Positions 9,688 through 18,478 of a stretch of DNA of 64,000 nt are shown one piece after another. The notes under the pieces were generated by a model, which saw nothing but the letters and a program-made list of their open reading frames with translations, was not told where the DNA came from and made no database searches. The position numbers and the translations under genes are program-made. Each line of letters opens with the position of its first letter. The stretch's first letter is position 1. The stretch is from Methylobacterium planeticum (GTDB lineage: Bacteria > Pseudomonadota > Alphaproteobacteria > Rhizobiales > Beijerinckiaceae): contig NZ_VZZJ01000002.1 of the NCBI RefSeq assembly GCF_008806345.1, positions 124,001 through 188,000 of the forward strand, given 5' to 3'.

Positions 9688-10077
9688 TCAGCAGGGCAGC
9701 AGACGCTTGAGCTGGTCGAGGATGTCCTCGCCGCTGCAGGGGCGGGCGATGAAGCGCGCGCCGGGGGGCATCCGCTCGGGATCGGGGGCGGCGCGGCCCG
9801 AGACGATGACGATGGGGAGTTGCGGGCGCGCCTCCGCGACGGAGTTGGCGAGGTCGAAGCCGTTGGTGCGGCCGGAGAGCTCGACGTCGGTGACGAGGCC
9901 GCAGATGTCGGGCCGGGCCTGGAGGATGCTGAGCGCCCGCTCGGCCGAGGCGCATTGCACGGTGTCGTAGCCGCCGTTCTCGAGGACGTCCCCGAGATCC
10001 ATGATGGTCAGGGCCTCATCCTCGACGAGGAGAATCACGGGCCGGTCGTCCGATGGGCTCGTCGTCTCGTTCGTCAC
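9688..10077 (-). CDS. Single-domain response regulator (receiver only)
   Basis: A 129-residue CheY-like receiver. The acidic pocket is VEDE (Glu19, Asp20), the phosphoacceptor is Asp64 in VTDVEL, and the switch Ser is in IVSGRAA. The conserved Lys of the usual KP motif is replaced: the sequence reads FIARPCS, so Arg stands in for Lys. No output domain follows. The start is a GTG preceded by GGAGGA at eight bases, which decides it over an in-frame ATG 96 bases upstream that has no such site. No histidine kinase lies next to it. Confidence 0.88.
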   Translation of the reverse strand: MTNETTSPSDDRPVILLVEDEALTIMDLGDVLENGGYDTVQCASAERALSILQARPDICGLVTDVELSGRTNGFDLANSVAEARPQLPIVIVSGRAAPDPERMPPGARFIARPCSGEDILDQLKRLLPC

Positions 10078-10206
10078 GTTGTGGCTCCTCCAGCGTGACG
10101 GCTCACGGGAGGGATCGGCCCCGGCGCGAACCGCGTCGAAATCCCAACTGTGCAAACGCCGTCCGGGTTGCACCCTCGCACGCGGATGGGTCCGCGGGAA
10201 TCCCGC

Positions 10207-11466
10207 CTACGGATCCTGTCCCGCGGGATCCCGCACCACCGCGCAGAGGCTCGCCACGAGATGGTCGAGGTCGGCCGTCCCGATGGTGAGGGCCGGGGTC
10301 AGGTAGAGGATGTCGCCGAAGGGCCGCACCCAGGTGCCGCGCCGGATCAGCCGCGCCTTCAGGGCGGCGAGGTCCGGGGCAGCCGCGAACTGCACCACCC
10401 CGATGGCGCCGAGGACGCGCACGTCCCGGATGCCCGGCTGCCCGCGCAGGGGCGCGAGCCCGTCCGCGAGGCGCTCCCCGATGGCGCGGGCCTGGGCCAG
10501 CCTGGGCTCGCGCGCGAACAGGTCGAGGCTCGCATTGGCGGCCGCGCAGGCCAGCGGGTTCGCCATGAAGGTCGGCCCGTGCATCAGGGCGGCGGCGGGG
10601 TCGTCCGACCAGAAGCCCTCGAACACCTCGCGCGTCGCCAGGGTGGCGGCGAGCGCGAGGGTCCCCCCGGTCAGGGCCTTCGACAGGCAGAGGATGTCGG
10701 GCACGACCTCCGCCTGCTCGCAGGCGAACAGGGTGCCGGTGCGGCCGAACCCGGTGAAGATCTCGTCGAGGATCAGGGGCAGGCCGTGGCGGCGGGCGAG
10801 GCGCGCCACGGTTGCCAGCACCTCCGGCGGGTGCATCCGCATGCCGCCCGCCCCCTGCACCAGAGGCTCGACGATGACGGCGGCGAGCGCGTGGGCATGG
10901 CGCGCGAGGGTGGCGTCGAGGTCGGCCGTCGCGGCCCGGCTCCGCGGCAGGTCGCAGAAGATCTGGGTCGGCAGGTAGGCGCCGAAGCGCCGGTGCATGC
11001 CCTCCTCCGGGTCGCAGACCGCCATCGCCCCGAGGGTGTCGCCGTGATAGCCCTCCCGGAAGGCGAGGAGCCGGGTGCGCCCGGTCACGCCCCGGTTGAG
11101 CCAGAGCTGCACCGCCATCTTGAGGGCGACCTCGACGGCGACCGAGCCGGAATCGGTGAAGAAGACGTGATCGAGATCCCCCGGCGCCAGGGCCGCGAGG
11201 CGCCGGGCGAGGGTCTCGGCCGGCGCGTGGGTGAGGCCGCCGAACATCACGTGCGGCATCGCGGCGAGCTGCGACGCGACCGCGGCGGCGATGTGGGGGT
11301 GGTTGTAGCCGTGCACCGCCGTCCACCACGAGGCGATGCCGTCCACGAGCTCGCGCCCGTCCGCCAGCACGATCCGCGTGCCGTGGGTGCGGACCGCCTC
11401 GAGGGGCGGGGCCGCCCCCTTCATCTGCGTGTAGGGCCGCCAGAGATGCGTGTCGTGCGCGGGCAT
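10207..11466 (-). CDS. bioA: Adenosylmethionine-8-amino-7-oxononanoate aminotransferase
   Basis: A 419-residue class III PLP transaminase making 7,8-diaminopelargonate from 8-amino-7-oxononanoate with S-adenosylmethionine as amino donor, in biotin synthesis. LWRPYTQM near the N-terminus is the BioA signature; GSVAVEVALKMA and ILDEIFTGFGRTG are class III blocks; the PLP lysine is Lys263 in LSKALTGG. An open frame extends 24 codons upstream, but the ATG at the start of MPAHDTHLWRP matches family length. It diverges from the membrane protein gene, with bioF beyond that. bioB and bioD are not in the window. Confidence 0.96.
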   Translation of the reverse strand: MPAHDTHLWRPYTQMKGAAPPLEAVRTHGTRIVLADGRELVDGIASWWTAVHGYNHPHIAAAVASQLAAMPHVMFGGLTHAPAETLARRLAALAPGDLDHVFFTDSGSVAVEVALKMAVQLWLNRGVTGRTRLLAFREGYHGDTLGAMAVCDPEEGMHRRFGAYLPTQIFCDLPRSRAATADLDATLARHAHALAAVIVEPLVQGAGGMRMHPPEVLATVARLARRHGLPLILDEIFTGFGRTGTLFACEQAEVVPDILCLSKALTGGTLALAATLATREVFEGFWSDDPAAALMHGPTFMANPLACAAANASLDLFAREPRLAQARAIGERLADGLAPLRGQPGIRDVRVLGAIGVVQFAAAPDLAALKARLIRRGTWVRPFGDILYLTPALTIGTADLDHLVASLCAVVRDPAGQDP

Positions 11467-11649
11467 TCCGGCGGGATGGGCGCCCGCGGGTCCGAGGTCA
11501 AGACGGGGCGGGCGGTCAGCGCCCGCGAGGCTCCTCACCGGATCTTAAGCGGGGGGCGCCCATCCTGCCCCCGCCCTGCCGGCGGGGCGAAGCGGACGGG
11601 ACGGGGACGGCGCGTGCAGTGCAGCGGCATCGATGGGACCGGCGCGGGG

Positions 11650-13188
11650 ATGGGCCGCGCGGCGCGGACCGACGCGGGGGCGGTCCGGCTCGTCCTGTTC
11701 GGCTGCCTCTTCGTCCTCGGGCTCCTGCCCGTCCTGGCGGTGCCGATCCCCGCGATGGTCGACTACCCCAACCACCTCGCCCGCATGTACCTGCTGGTCC
11801 GGGACGGGACGCCGGCCGAGAGCCCGATCTACCAGGCGGTCTGGACCCTTTCGCCGAACCTCGCCCTCGACCTCGTGGTGCCCCGGCTCGCCCGGCTCAT
11901 GAGCGTCGAGACCGCGACCCGGATGTTCCTCCTGGCGAGCCAGGTCCTGACCGTGACGGGGGCGGTGGCGATCGAGCTCGCGGTGAAGCGCCGGTTCGGG
12001 ATCAGCGGGTTCGTCGCCCTGATGGTCCTCTACAGCCTGCCCTTCGCCTGGGGCTTCCTGAACTTCCAGTTCGGCCTCGGGATCGGGCTCTGGGGCATCG
12101 CGGCCTGGCTGGTCCTGCAGGAGCGGCTGCCCGCACTGCGCTTCCTCCTCCACGCGCTCGTGGTGGCGGCGCTGTTCGCCTCGCACCTGTTCGCCCTCGG
12201 GATCTACGGCTTCACCCTCGGCCTGCACGAGCTCTGGCGGGCCCGGAGCCGGCGGGCGCCCCTCGGCGAGAGCGCGGTCCGGTTCGGGATGCTGGCGCTC
12301 CCCGCCCTCGTGCTCCTCGGCCTGATGCTGGCCGCGGGGGGCACGGTCGGCGAGGCGGGCAACCGCTGGCATCTCGCCTTCAAGCCGTTCTGGCTGTTCG
12401 CCTCGCTCAACGGCTACAGCCTCCAGCTCTCGGCCGTCTGCAGCGCCGCCCTGGCGGTCCTGGTCTACGCCCTGGCCCGGGCGGGCGCGCTGCGGCTCGT
12501 GGATTCGGGCGCCTGGATCCTCGTCGGGCTCGGGTTGCTCTACCTGGCGGTGCCCTCGCACCTGTTCGACACCGCCTTCGTGGACCTGCGCATCCTCGTG
12601 GCGGCGGCCCTGATCCTGCCGGCCTTCCTCACCGTGTCGCCGCCGACGCGCAGGCTCGCCCGCAACGCGGCGCTCCTCGTCGTCGCGGTGATCCTCGCCA
12701 ATCTCGGCCTCGCGGGCTGGGTCGCCCTCGCCCACCGCGACAGCTACGCGGCGATGATCGCCTCGTTCGGGCAGCTGGAGAAGGGCGCGCGCGTCCTGAT
12801 CGCCCACAGCGAGGAGGGTACGAACCCGCCCTTCGCCGACCTGACCGCGTATCCGATGTACAACGCCCCGACCCTGGCGGTGCACTACGCCGACGCCTTC
12901 GTGCCGACGCTCTTCACCTCGGCGGGCAAGCAGCCCATCGCCCCGCGCGGGCCCTATCGCCGGCTCGCCGTGCCCTACGGCGCCCCGGCCCCCGTCGCCG
13001 TGCTGCGCCGGCTCGCGCAGGGGGAGAGCCTGCCGGGCGTCCCCTCCTACGTCCGGACCTGGCAGACGGATTTCACGTATCTCTACGTCCTCGGCCCGGC
13101 CGCACCGAACCCGATGCCGGACCTTCTCGAGTTCCGCGAGGCGGATCCGCGCTTCGCGGTCTACCGGATCCGCAAGGCGGGGGGCTGA
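11650..13188 (+). CDS. Polytopic membrane protein of unknown function
   Basis: A 512-residue protein with about ten to twelve hydrophobic helices and a soluble C-terminal stretch of roughly 140 residues. After the first helix comes MVDYPNHLARMYLL, an acidic/His-containing loop that resembles in position the first extracytoplasmic loop of GT-C glycosyltransferases, but no definite family motif is present. It lies between bioA (divergent) and bioF (77 bp downstream, same strand), so it may be cotranscribed with bioF; nothing in the sequence ties it to biotin. The start is uncertain: the ATG has only a G-run upstream, and a GTG 36 bases earlier is also in frame. Confidence 0.65.
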   Translation: MGRAARTDAGAVRLVLFGCLFVLGLLPVLAVPIPAMVDYPNHLARMYLLVRDGTPAESPIYQAVWTLSPNLALDLVVPRLARLMSVETATRMFLLASQVLTVTGAVAIELAVKRRFGISGFVALMVLYSLPFAWGFLNFQFGLGIGLWGIAAWLVLQERLPALRFLLHALVVAALFASHLFALGIYGFTLGLHELWRARSRRAPLGESAVRFGMLALPALVLLGLMLAAGGTVGEAGNRWHLAFKPFWLFASLNGYSLQLSAVCSAALAVLVYALARAGALRLVDSGAWILVGLGLLYLAVPSHLFDTAFVDLRILVAAALILPAFLTVSPPTRRLARNAALLVVAVILANLGLAGWVALAHRDSYAAMIASFGQLEKGARVLIAHSEEGTNPPFADLTAYPMYNAPTLAVHYADAFVPTLFTSAGKQPIAPRGPYRRLAVPYGAPAPVAVLRRLAQGESLPGVPSYVRTWQTDFTYLYVLGPAAPNPMPDLLEFREADPRFAVYRIRKAGG

Positions 13189-13193
13189 GGCAG

Positions 13194-13244
13194 CCTCGAC
13201 AGCGACCGGCCCTCGACAGCGACCCGCCCTTGACAGCGCCCGGC
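13194..13244. repeat. 17-bp tandem repeat, three copies
   Basis: CCTCGACAGCGACCGGC and two close copies (one base different in the second, two in the third) follow the stop codon of the membrane protein gene by five bases. The array ends 20 bp before bioF, so it lies in that gene's leader if the two are cotranscribed. Confidence 0.9.
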
Positions 13245-13264
13245 CCCCGGGGCCTTGAGGCCCG

Positions 13265-14413
13265 ATGTCCAGCCTCGACACCTTCGCGCGGCAGAAGCTC
13301 GCGGATCTCGACGCCGCCGCCCTGCGCCGCCGCCTGCGGCCGACCGTGCGGGGCGCCGGCGGGCGGGCCGAGCGCGACGGCCGGGACCTGATCTCGTTCT
13401 CCTGCAACGACTATCTCGGCCTCGCCAACGACCCGCGGGTGATCGCGGCGGCGCAGGACGCGCTCGCGGCCTACGGGGCCGGGGCCGGCGGCTCGCGCCT
13501 CGTGACCGGCAACCACCCGCTGCTGCCGGCGCTGGAGGCGCGCCTCGCCCGCCACAAGGGCAGCGAGGCCGCCCTCGTCTTCGGCAGCGGCTACCTCGCC
13601 AATCTCGGCATCACCCCGGCCCTCGTCGGCCCGCGCGACCTGATCCTGGCCGACGCGCTGTCCCATTCCTGCCTCTGGGCGGGAGCCCGGGTCTCGGGGG
13701 CCGAGGTCGTGCGCTTCCGCCACAACGACCTCGACGACCTGCGCGGCCTGCTCGACCGCCGCCGCGGGGGCCACAAGCGGGCCCTGATCCTGACCGAGCG
13801 GGTCTTCAGCATGGACGGCGACCGGGCGCCGATCCCCGCGATGCTGGAGATCGCCGAGGCCTTCGACGCCTGGACCCTCGTCGACGACGCGCACGGCCTC
13901 GGGGTGGTGGAGGCGGGGCGCCGGGCGCCCCTCGAGATGGGCACCCTGTCGAAGAGCCTCGGCTCCTACGGGGGCTATCTCTGCGCGGCGCAATCCGTCG
14001 TCGACCTGCTGACGAGCCGGGCCCGCAGCCTCGTCTACACCACGGGCCTGCCCCCGGCCTCCGCGGCGGCGGCGCTCAAGGCCCTGGAGATCCTGGAGGC
14101 GGAGCCCGCGCGGGCCGCCCGGCCGCTGGCCCTCGCGCGCCGCTTCGCCGCCCGGCTCGGCCTGCCGGAGGCGGAGAGCGCGGTGGTGCCGGTGCTGGTG
14201 GGCGAGGCGCAGGCGGCCCTCGCCCTCTCGGCGGCGCTCGAGGCGCGCGGCTTCCTGGTGGTGGCGATCCGTCCGCCGACGGTCCCGGCCGGCACCGCCC
14301 GCCTGCGGGTCGCGGTCTCGGCGGCCCATACCGAGGCGCAGGTCGACGCGCTGGCCGACGCGGTGGCGGCGCTTCATCCCGGCGCCGCCGAGGCGCCGCA
14401 CCCGCGTCGCTGA
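13265..14413 (+). CDS. bioF: 8-amino-7-oxononanoate synthase
   Basis: A 382-residue alpha-oxoamine synthase that condenses pimeloyl-CoA/ACP with L-alanine in biotin synthesis. LISFSCNDYLGLANDPRV and YGAGAGGSRLVTGNHP are diagnostic; VDDAHGLGVV holds the PLP-contacting Asp and His; the Schiff-base lysine is Lys230 in TLSKSLGSYGGY. The start ATG gives the usual family N-terminus. It ends 7 bp before the stop of the convergent NfeD gene. With bioA nearby but on the other strand, two of the four late biotin genes are present and not arranged as one operon. Confidence 0.97.
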   Translation: MSSLDTFARQKLADLDAAALRRRLRPTVRGAGGRAERDGRDLISFSCNDYLGLANDPRVIAAAQDALAAYGAGAGGSRLVTGNHPLLPALEARLARHKGSEAALVFGSGYLANLGITPALVGPRDLILADALSHSCLWAGARVSGAEVVRFRHNDLDDLRGLLDRRRGGHKRALILTERVFSMDGDRAPIPAMLEIAEAFDAWTLVDDAHGLGVVEAGRRAPLEMGTLSKSLGSYGGYLCAAQSVVDLLTSRARSLVYTTGLPPASAAAALKALEILEAEPARAARPLALARRFAARLGLPEAESAVVPVLVGEAQAALALSAALEARGFLVVAIRPPTVPAGTARLRVAVSAAHTEAQVDALADAVAALHPGAAEAPHPRR

Positions 14414-14420
14414 CGGCGGC

Positions 14421-14876
14421 TCAGGCCCCCTCCCCGGCGGGGCGCGCGGGGTCGACCCTCAGGATCGTGCCGCTCATCCCCGTCACCCGCACCCGGGTGC
14501 CGGCGGGGAGGTCCGGGCCGCTGACGCGCCAGAGGGTGTCGTCGAGGCGCAGCCGCCCCTCCCCGTCGACGATCGGCTCGGCGAGCACGCAGTCGCGCCC
14601 GATCAGCCCGCGGTCGGCCCGGTTGAGGGGCGAGAGGGGCTTGCGGGTCAGCCGGCTCGCGAGGGCGACGCTGACCACCGCGAGCCCGGCGAAGATCAGC
14701 ACCTGCGCCTGCCAGGGCAGCGGCAGGCCCGCGCTCAGGAACCCGGTGAGCAGCGCCGCGAGCCCGAGCCAGACCAGGAACACCCCCGGCGCGGCGAGCT
14801 CCGCCCCCATCAGGACGAGCCCGGCGAGGATCCAGATCCAGGCCGGGCCGATCTCGGCGGCGAGCGCCGACAGCAT
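14421..14876 (-). CDS. NfeD family membrane protein
   Basis: A 151-residue protein with an N-terminal membrane region (two to three helices, residues 10-80) and a C-terminal OB-fold of about 65 residues (IGRDCVLAEPIVDGEGRLRLDDTLWRV, with the terminal TGMSGTILRVDP strand). NfeD proteins partner stomatin/SPFH proteins in membrane microdomains. That partner is directly upstream: its stop codon lies 4 bp before this ATG, so translation is likely coupled. The pair resembles QmcA-YbbK of E. coli. Confidence 0.92.
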   Translation of the reverse strand: MLSALAAEIGPAWIWILAGLVLMGAELAAPGVFLVWLGLAALLTGFLSAGLPLPWQAQVLIFAGLAVVSVALASRLTRKPLSPLNRADRGLIGRDCVLAEPIVDGEGRLRLDDTLWRVSGPDLPAGTRVRVTGMSGTILRVDPARPAGEGA

Positions 14877-14880
14877 CGCC

Positions 14881-15978
14881 TCAGGCCCCCGTCGCCGGGT
14901 CGCCGCCCGGCGCCGGGCCGCCCCAGGGCGAGGCCGCCGGGCCCGGACGGCTCGTCCCCGCCCCCTGCCCTGCCCTTTGCCCCGCCCCCTGCCCGGCCCC
15001 CGCCGCGCCCGGCCCGGTGCCCGGGGGCAGGCCCGAGCGGGTGCGCGGCGGCCCGCCTTCCCCGAACACGCTGCGGGTGATCTCGGCGATGCCCCCGAGG
15101 GTCCCGGCCAGCGCCGCCGCCTCGATCGGCACCACCACGACCCGCTGGTTCGGCGCCGTCGCGATGGCGCGCACCGCCTCGATGTACTTCTCGGCCACCA
15201 GGAAGTTGGCCGCCGCGAGGTCGCCCTTGCCGATCGCCTCGCTCACCATCGCGGTGGCCCGCGCCTCGGCCTCGGCGCCGCGCTCGCGGGCCTCGGCATC
15301 GCGAAACGCCGCCTCCTTGCGGCCCTCGGCCTCGAGGATCGCCGATTGCTTGCGCCCCTCCGCCCGCAGGATCTCGGCCTGGCGCGCGCCCTCGGCCTCC
15401 AGCACCGAGGCGCGCTTCTCGCGCTCGGCCTTCATCTGGCGCGCCATGGCGCCCGCGAGGTCGGCGGGGGGCACGATGTCCTTGATCTCGATGCGGGTCA
15501 TCTTCACGCCCCAGGGCGAGGCCGCCGCGTCCATCACCCGGAGCAGGCGCTCGTTGATCTCGTCCCGGTGCGAGAGCAGCTGGTCGAGGTCCATCGAGCC
15601 GACCACGGTGCGGATGTTCGTCATGGTCAGGGTCATCATGGCGACCTCGAGGTTCGAGACCTCGTAGGAGGCGCGGGCCGGGTCGAGGACCTGGTAGAAC
15701 ACCACCGCGTCGATGGTGACGCCGGCATTGTCCCGCGTGAAGGCCTGCTGGCTCGGCACGTCGATGACCTGCTCCATCACGTTCACCCGCCGGCCGATGC
15801 GCTCGACATAGGGCACGATCAGCCCGAGCCCGGATTCGAGGTTGCGCGCGTAGCGCCCGAAGCGCTCGACCGTGTAGACGTAGCCCTGCGGCACGATGTT
15901 GATGCCGATCGCCAGCGTGACGATGACGAGCACGGCGAGCGCCACCGCGAAGGCGCTCAGGCCGACCGAAAGATCCAT
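14881..15978 (-). CDS. SPFH/Band 7 (stomatin-like) membrane protein
   Basis: A 365-residue protein: one N-terminal membrane helix (residues 8-28), an SPFH domain (VPQGYVYTVERFGRYARNL onward, to about 190) and an Ala/Glu-rich coiled coil (190-265, AEGARQAEILRAEGRKQSAI). Such proteins oligomerise into rings scaffolding lipid microdomains and regulating membrane proteases. The last 55 residues are a low-complexity Gly/Pro/Gln tail (GQGAGQRAGQGAG) not typical of the core family. AGGGGGC six bases before the ATG supports the start. NfeD follows 4 bp downstream. Confidence 0.94.
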   Translation of the reverse strand: MDLSVGLSAFAVALAVLVIVTLAIGINIVPQGYVYTVERFGRYARNLESGLGLIVPYVERIGRRVNVMEQVIDVPSQQAFTRDNAGVTIDAVVFYQVLDPARASYEVSNLEVAMMTLTMTNIRTVVGSMDLDQLLSHRDEINERLLRVMDAAASPWGVKMTRIEIKDIVPPADLAGAMARQMKAEREKRASVLEAEGARQAEILRAEGRKQSAILEAEGRKEAAFRDAEARERGAEAEARATAMVSEAIGKGDLAAANFLVAEKYIEAVRAIATAPNQRVVVVPIEAAALAGTLGGIAEITRSVFGEGGPPRTRSGLPPGTGPGAAGAGQGAGQRAGQGAGTSRPGPAASPWGGPAPGGDPATGA

Positions 15979-16045
15979 TCTGTGCCCCCTGAGGCGCGCA
16001 GCCGCGCCGCTGCCATTGAGGCGGAGGCCCGTGTCATGCGCAAGA

Positions 16046-16075
16046 GGCGAGGCAGCGAGGGGCGAGGCAGCGAGG
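16046..16075. repeat. 15-bp perfect tandem duplication
   Basis: GGCGAGGCAGCGAGG occurs twice in a row and begins a third time (GGCGGGA). It lies 20 bp downstream of the stop of the thermonuclease-fold gene, in the leader region of the stomatin gene. Confidence 0.9.
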
Positions 16076-16095
16076 GGCGGGACGGCGCGCGCCGC

Positions 16096-17514
16096 TCAGC
16101 GCTTCCAGACGCCGAGCCGCTCGCTGCGGGCGTGGTCCTCGGCGGCCACGAGGTCGGGGGTGGCCTCCGGGGAGGCGCGGCCGCCGCCGTTGAACAGCAC
16201 CACCTCGGAGAGGTCGCGCCCATCCACTTGGCAGAGCACGTTCTGGCTGCCGGTGACGGGCTGGCAGGCCACGGTCCGGCCCGCGAGGTACCTGGTCAGC
16301 TCCTCGGCCTGCCCGCCCCGCACCCATTCGACGCCGAACAGGTGCACGAGCCGGCCCCCGATCCGGAGGGTCGCGGTGTCGATCACCTCGACCGGGCCGG
16401 CGATCTCGTTCGGGTTGGCGGCCGGCGGAGCCGCTGCCGGGGCCGCAGACCCCTCGGCGGGTGTCCGCGCCTCGGTCTCGGCGGCCGGCGGCGTCGCGGG
16501 CGCTCCGCCGGAGGCGGGCGGCGCGGCCGGCGGTGTCCCGGATTCGGAGGTCACCCCGGAGGGCTCGCGCCCGGCGGTGACCAGGGCGGCCGCCCCGACG
16601 GCGAGGACGGCCGCCGCGACGGCGCCGACCAGCCAGCGGCGGCGCAGCTGATCGCTCGTCTCCGGGCTCGCCCGCTCGCGCAGCCGCTCGACGAGGCCCG
16701 ACAGCCCGCCGGCCCAGAGCTGCCCGGTCTCGCGCAGGGTGCCGCCGAGGCCGGGCCGGGGCGCGGCCTCGGCGGCGCCCGGCCCCGCAGGGGCCGGACG
16801 CATCGCGTCGCGGGCGCCCCGCAGCCGCTCGCGCAGGCTCGCCACGCCGCCGGCCGCCGTGGCGGCGAAGGCCCGGCCGCGGGCGGCGGAATCCGCCGCG
16901 AGGGATTTCGCCAGGACGGACTGGGTCTCGACGAAGCGGGCCGTCGCGGCGCGGACCTCGTCCCCGGTGCTCGCCGGCGCGGGGCCGCCCTCGGGGGCCG
17001 GCTCGGCGGGGGCGGCGGGCGGCGGCGCGGTCGCCTGGCCGTCCTGGCGCCCGCCGCCCCATCCGAGCCCCTGGCCGAAACCTCTGCCGAGCCCCTTGCC
17101 GAACCCTTTGCCGAGCCCCTTGCGCGGCTCCCGGAGGCTCTCCGTCGCGGCCGGCTCGGGCGCCGGGGCGGGCGGGGGCTCTGGGGGCAGGAACAGGGCG
17201 GGATGGCGGCCCTCGATCTCGTCGACGAGGTCGGCCAGCGTCATCGCCACGGGCGGTCCGGAATCCGGCTGGCGCAGGCGCGGGGCCCCGGTCCGGTCGA
17301 TGATGCGGTAGTTGGGCGCGTCGGCCACGGGCTCGGAGGCCGCCTCGGCCAGGAGCTGCAGCGTGCGCAGGGCCACGCCCCGCGGGCGGCGGCGCGCGAT
17401 CTCGGCCCGGATCTGCTCCCGCAGCCGCTCGCGCTCGTCGGCGGTGGGCGCGCTCGATGCGATCTCGGGCACCCGGCGCTCGTCCAAGGGCTCTGCGTCT
17501 CCCGACAATGTCAT
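16096..17514 (-). CDS. Membrane-anchored protein with thermonuclease-fold (SNase-like) C-terminal domain
   Basis: A 472-residue multi-part protein. Residues 1-110 are soluble and charged; 130-155 hold a glycine ladder of five four-residue units (KGLG/KGFG/RGFG/QGLG) encoded by 12-bp DNA repeats; 155-285 are Ala/Pro-rich; a membrane helix follows at about 290-312 (WLVGAVAAAVLAVGAAAL); after another Pro/Ala linker, the last 95 residues resemble a staphylococcal nuclease barrel (VEVIDTATLRIGGRLVHLFGV, then LARYL-like and ARSERLGVWKR). The Arg/Asp/Glu catalytic set of true nucleases is not clearly conserved (AEELTRYL, DLSEVVLFNGG), so activity is doubtful. Presumably the barrel is periplasmic. 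Neighbours give no functional hint. Confidence 0.7.
   Translation of the reverse strand: MTLSGDAEPLDERRVPEIASSAPTADERERLREQIRAEIARRRPRGVALRTLQLLAEAASEPVADAPNYRIIDRTGAPRLRQPDSGPPVAMTLADLVDEIEGRHPALFLPPEPPPAPAPEPAATESLREPRKGLGKGFGKGLGRGFGQGLGWGGGRQDGQATAPPPAAPAEPAPEGGPAPASTGDEVRAATARFVETQSVLAKSLAADSAARGRAFAATAAGGVASLRERLRGARDAMRPAPAGPGAAEAAPRPGLGGTLRETGQLWAGGLSGLVERLRERASPETSDQLRRRWLVGAVAAAVLAVGAAALVTAGREPSGVTSESGTPPAAPPASGGAPATPPAAETEARTPAEGSAAPAAAPPAANPNEIAGPVEVIDTATLRIGGRLVHLFGVEWVRGGQAEELTRYLAGRTVACQPVTGSQNVLCQVDGRDLSEVVLFNGGGRASPEATPDLVAAEDHARSERLGVWKR
17063..17122. repeat. 12-bp coding tandem repeat, five units
   Basis: Five degenerate copies of CCGAGCCCCTTG lie head to tail inside the thermonuclease-fold gene. 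Since 12 is a multiple of three, each adds one Gly-rich tetrapeptide to the protein without shifting the frame. Confidence 0.9.
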
Positions 17515-17635
17515 GAGACCGATCTAGGGATCATCCCGTGCCAAGTCACATGGTTTGTCGCGCGCTTTGTCGCACGCGACGCCGCGCGAGGCTGCGTCGG
17601 GGGGCTGCGCGGGGGCGACATCGGCGGGCGCCCGC

Positions 17636-18478
17636 TCAGGCGCCGCGCGGCGGTGCCGCCGCCGCGCTCACCGCCCCCTCCCGGCGCAGCACGCGGCTCT
17701 TCTCGGAGATGATCAGCGGCCGGCCCCCGGCGAAGCTCAGCTCCAGCTGCAACTCGGCGACGCCCTGCGAGCGGGCGCCGGTGGCGGGGTTGCGGGCCCG
17801 GAAATCGTAGAGGGTGTAGACGATGCAGCTCGCCAGCGCGGCGTTGCAGGCGGTGCGGGTGCTGCCCCCTTGGGCCTCGTAGCGGCGGTCGGGCCAGCGC
17901 CGGGCGAAGCTGCGCTTCTCCGCCATGATGGCGCGCAGCGACAGGGTACGGCCGTGGAAGCGCACGGATTCGGCATAGAGGCGCGGCGCGGCGCCGACGA
18001 TGCCGTCGCCCGGGGCCGAGACGCTCTCGAGATAATCGTCGGCGAAGCGCTGGGACGCGCGGGCCCACTCCGCCACGCGCCCGTCGGAGGCCGCCGGCGG
18101 CAGGGCCTGGGGTGCGGGGGCGACCGGCGCCGCGGCGGGCGCGTCGGCGAGGCGGCGCGGAGCCCTGTGGGCGCTGCGCGCCTGGCGGCGCTCCTCGCGC
18201 CGCTCGGCCTGGCGGCTGGCGCGGGGGGGGCGGGCGCGCTCGGCGGTCCGGCGCCGGGCCGGGGCCGCGCTCTCGGCCGCCTCCTCGGCGGAATCCTGGG
18301 GGGCGGCCGGCGCGGTCGCCTGGGGCGGGGCAGCGGGCTCGCGCCGGGGCGCGGGGCCCGGCGCCGTGCCCCGCGCCGGCGGATCGACCCAGCCGGGCGG
18401 CGTCTGGGCGCCCGCCGGGCCGGCGGCCAGGAGCGTGCTCAAGAGGGCGGCGGCGGACACGGAGACGAGAAGGCGCAT
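17636..18478 (-). CDS. Exported protein of unknown function, Arg-rich centre
   Basis: A 280-residue protein with a strong signal peptide (MRLLVSVSAAALLSTLLA to GAQ near residue 25). Residues 26-70 are Pro/Ala-rich, 70-110 a very basic stretch (RRRTAERARPPRASRQAERR), and the last 140 residues form a compact domain with a periodic pattern and two Cys (TRTACNAALASCIVYTLYDF) that might form a disulphide in the periplasm. I do not recognise the family. An open frame reaches much further upstream, but the signal peptide fixes the start. The preceding 475 bp are non-coding. Confidence 0.65.
   Translation of the reverse strand: MRLLVSVSAAALLSTLLAAGPAGAQTPPGWVDPPARGTAPGPAPRREPAAPPQATAPAAPQDSAEEAAESAAPARRRTAERARPPRASRQAERREERRQARSAHRAPRRLADAPAAAPVAPAPQALPPAASDGRVAEWARASQRFADDYLESVSAPGDGIVGAAPRLYAESVRFHGRTLSLRAIMAEKRSFARRWPDRRYEAQGGSTRTACNAALASCIVYTLYDFRARNPATGARSQGVAELQLELSFAGGRPLIISEKSRVLRREGAVSAAAAPPRGA

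Noticed and set aside
10207-14413. A biotin operon including the 512-residue membrane protein as transporter
   Set aside because: bioA and bioF are on opposite strands, bioB/bioD are missing, and the membrane protein lacks BioY or EcfT features.
13255-17712. A 1485-codon plus-strand frame
   Set aside because: High G+C suppresses stops; it is antisense to NfeD, stomatin and thermonuclease-fold genes and shares bioF DNA in another frame. Its composition is extreme Arg/Gly/Ala.
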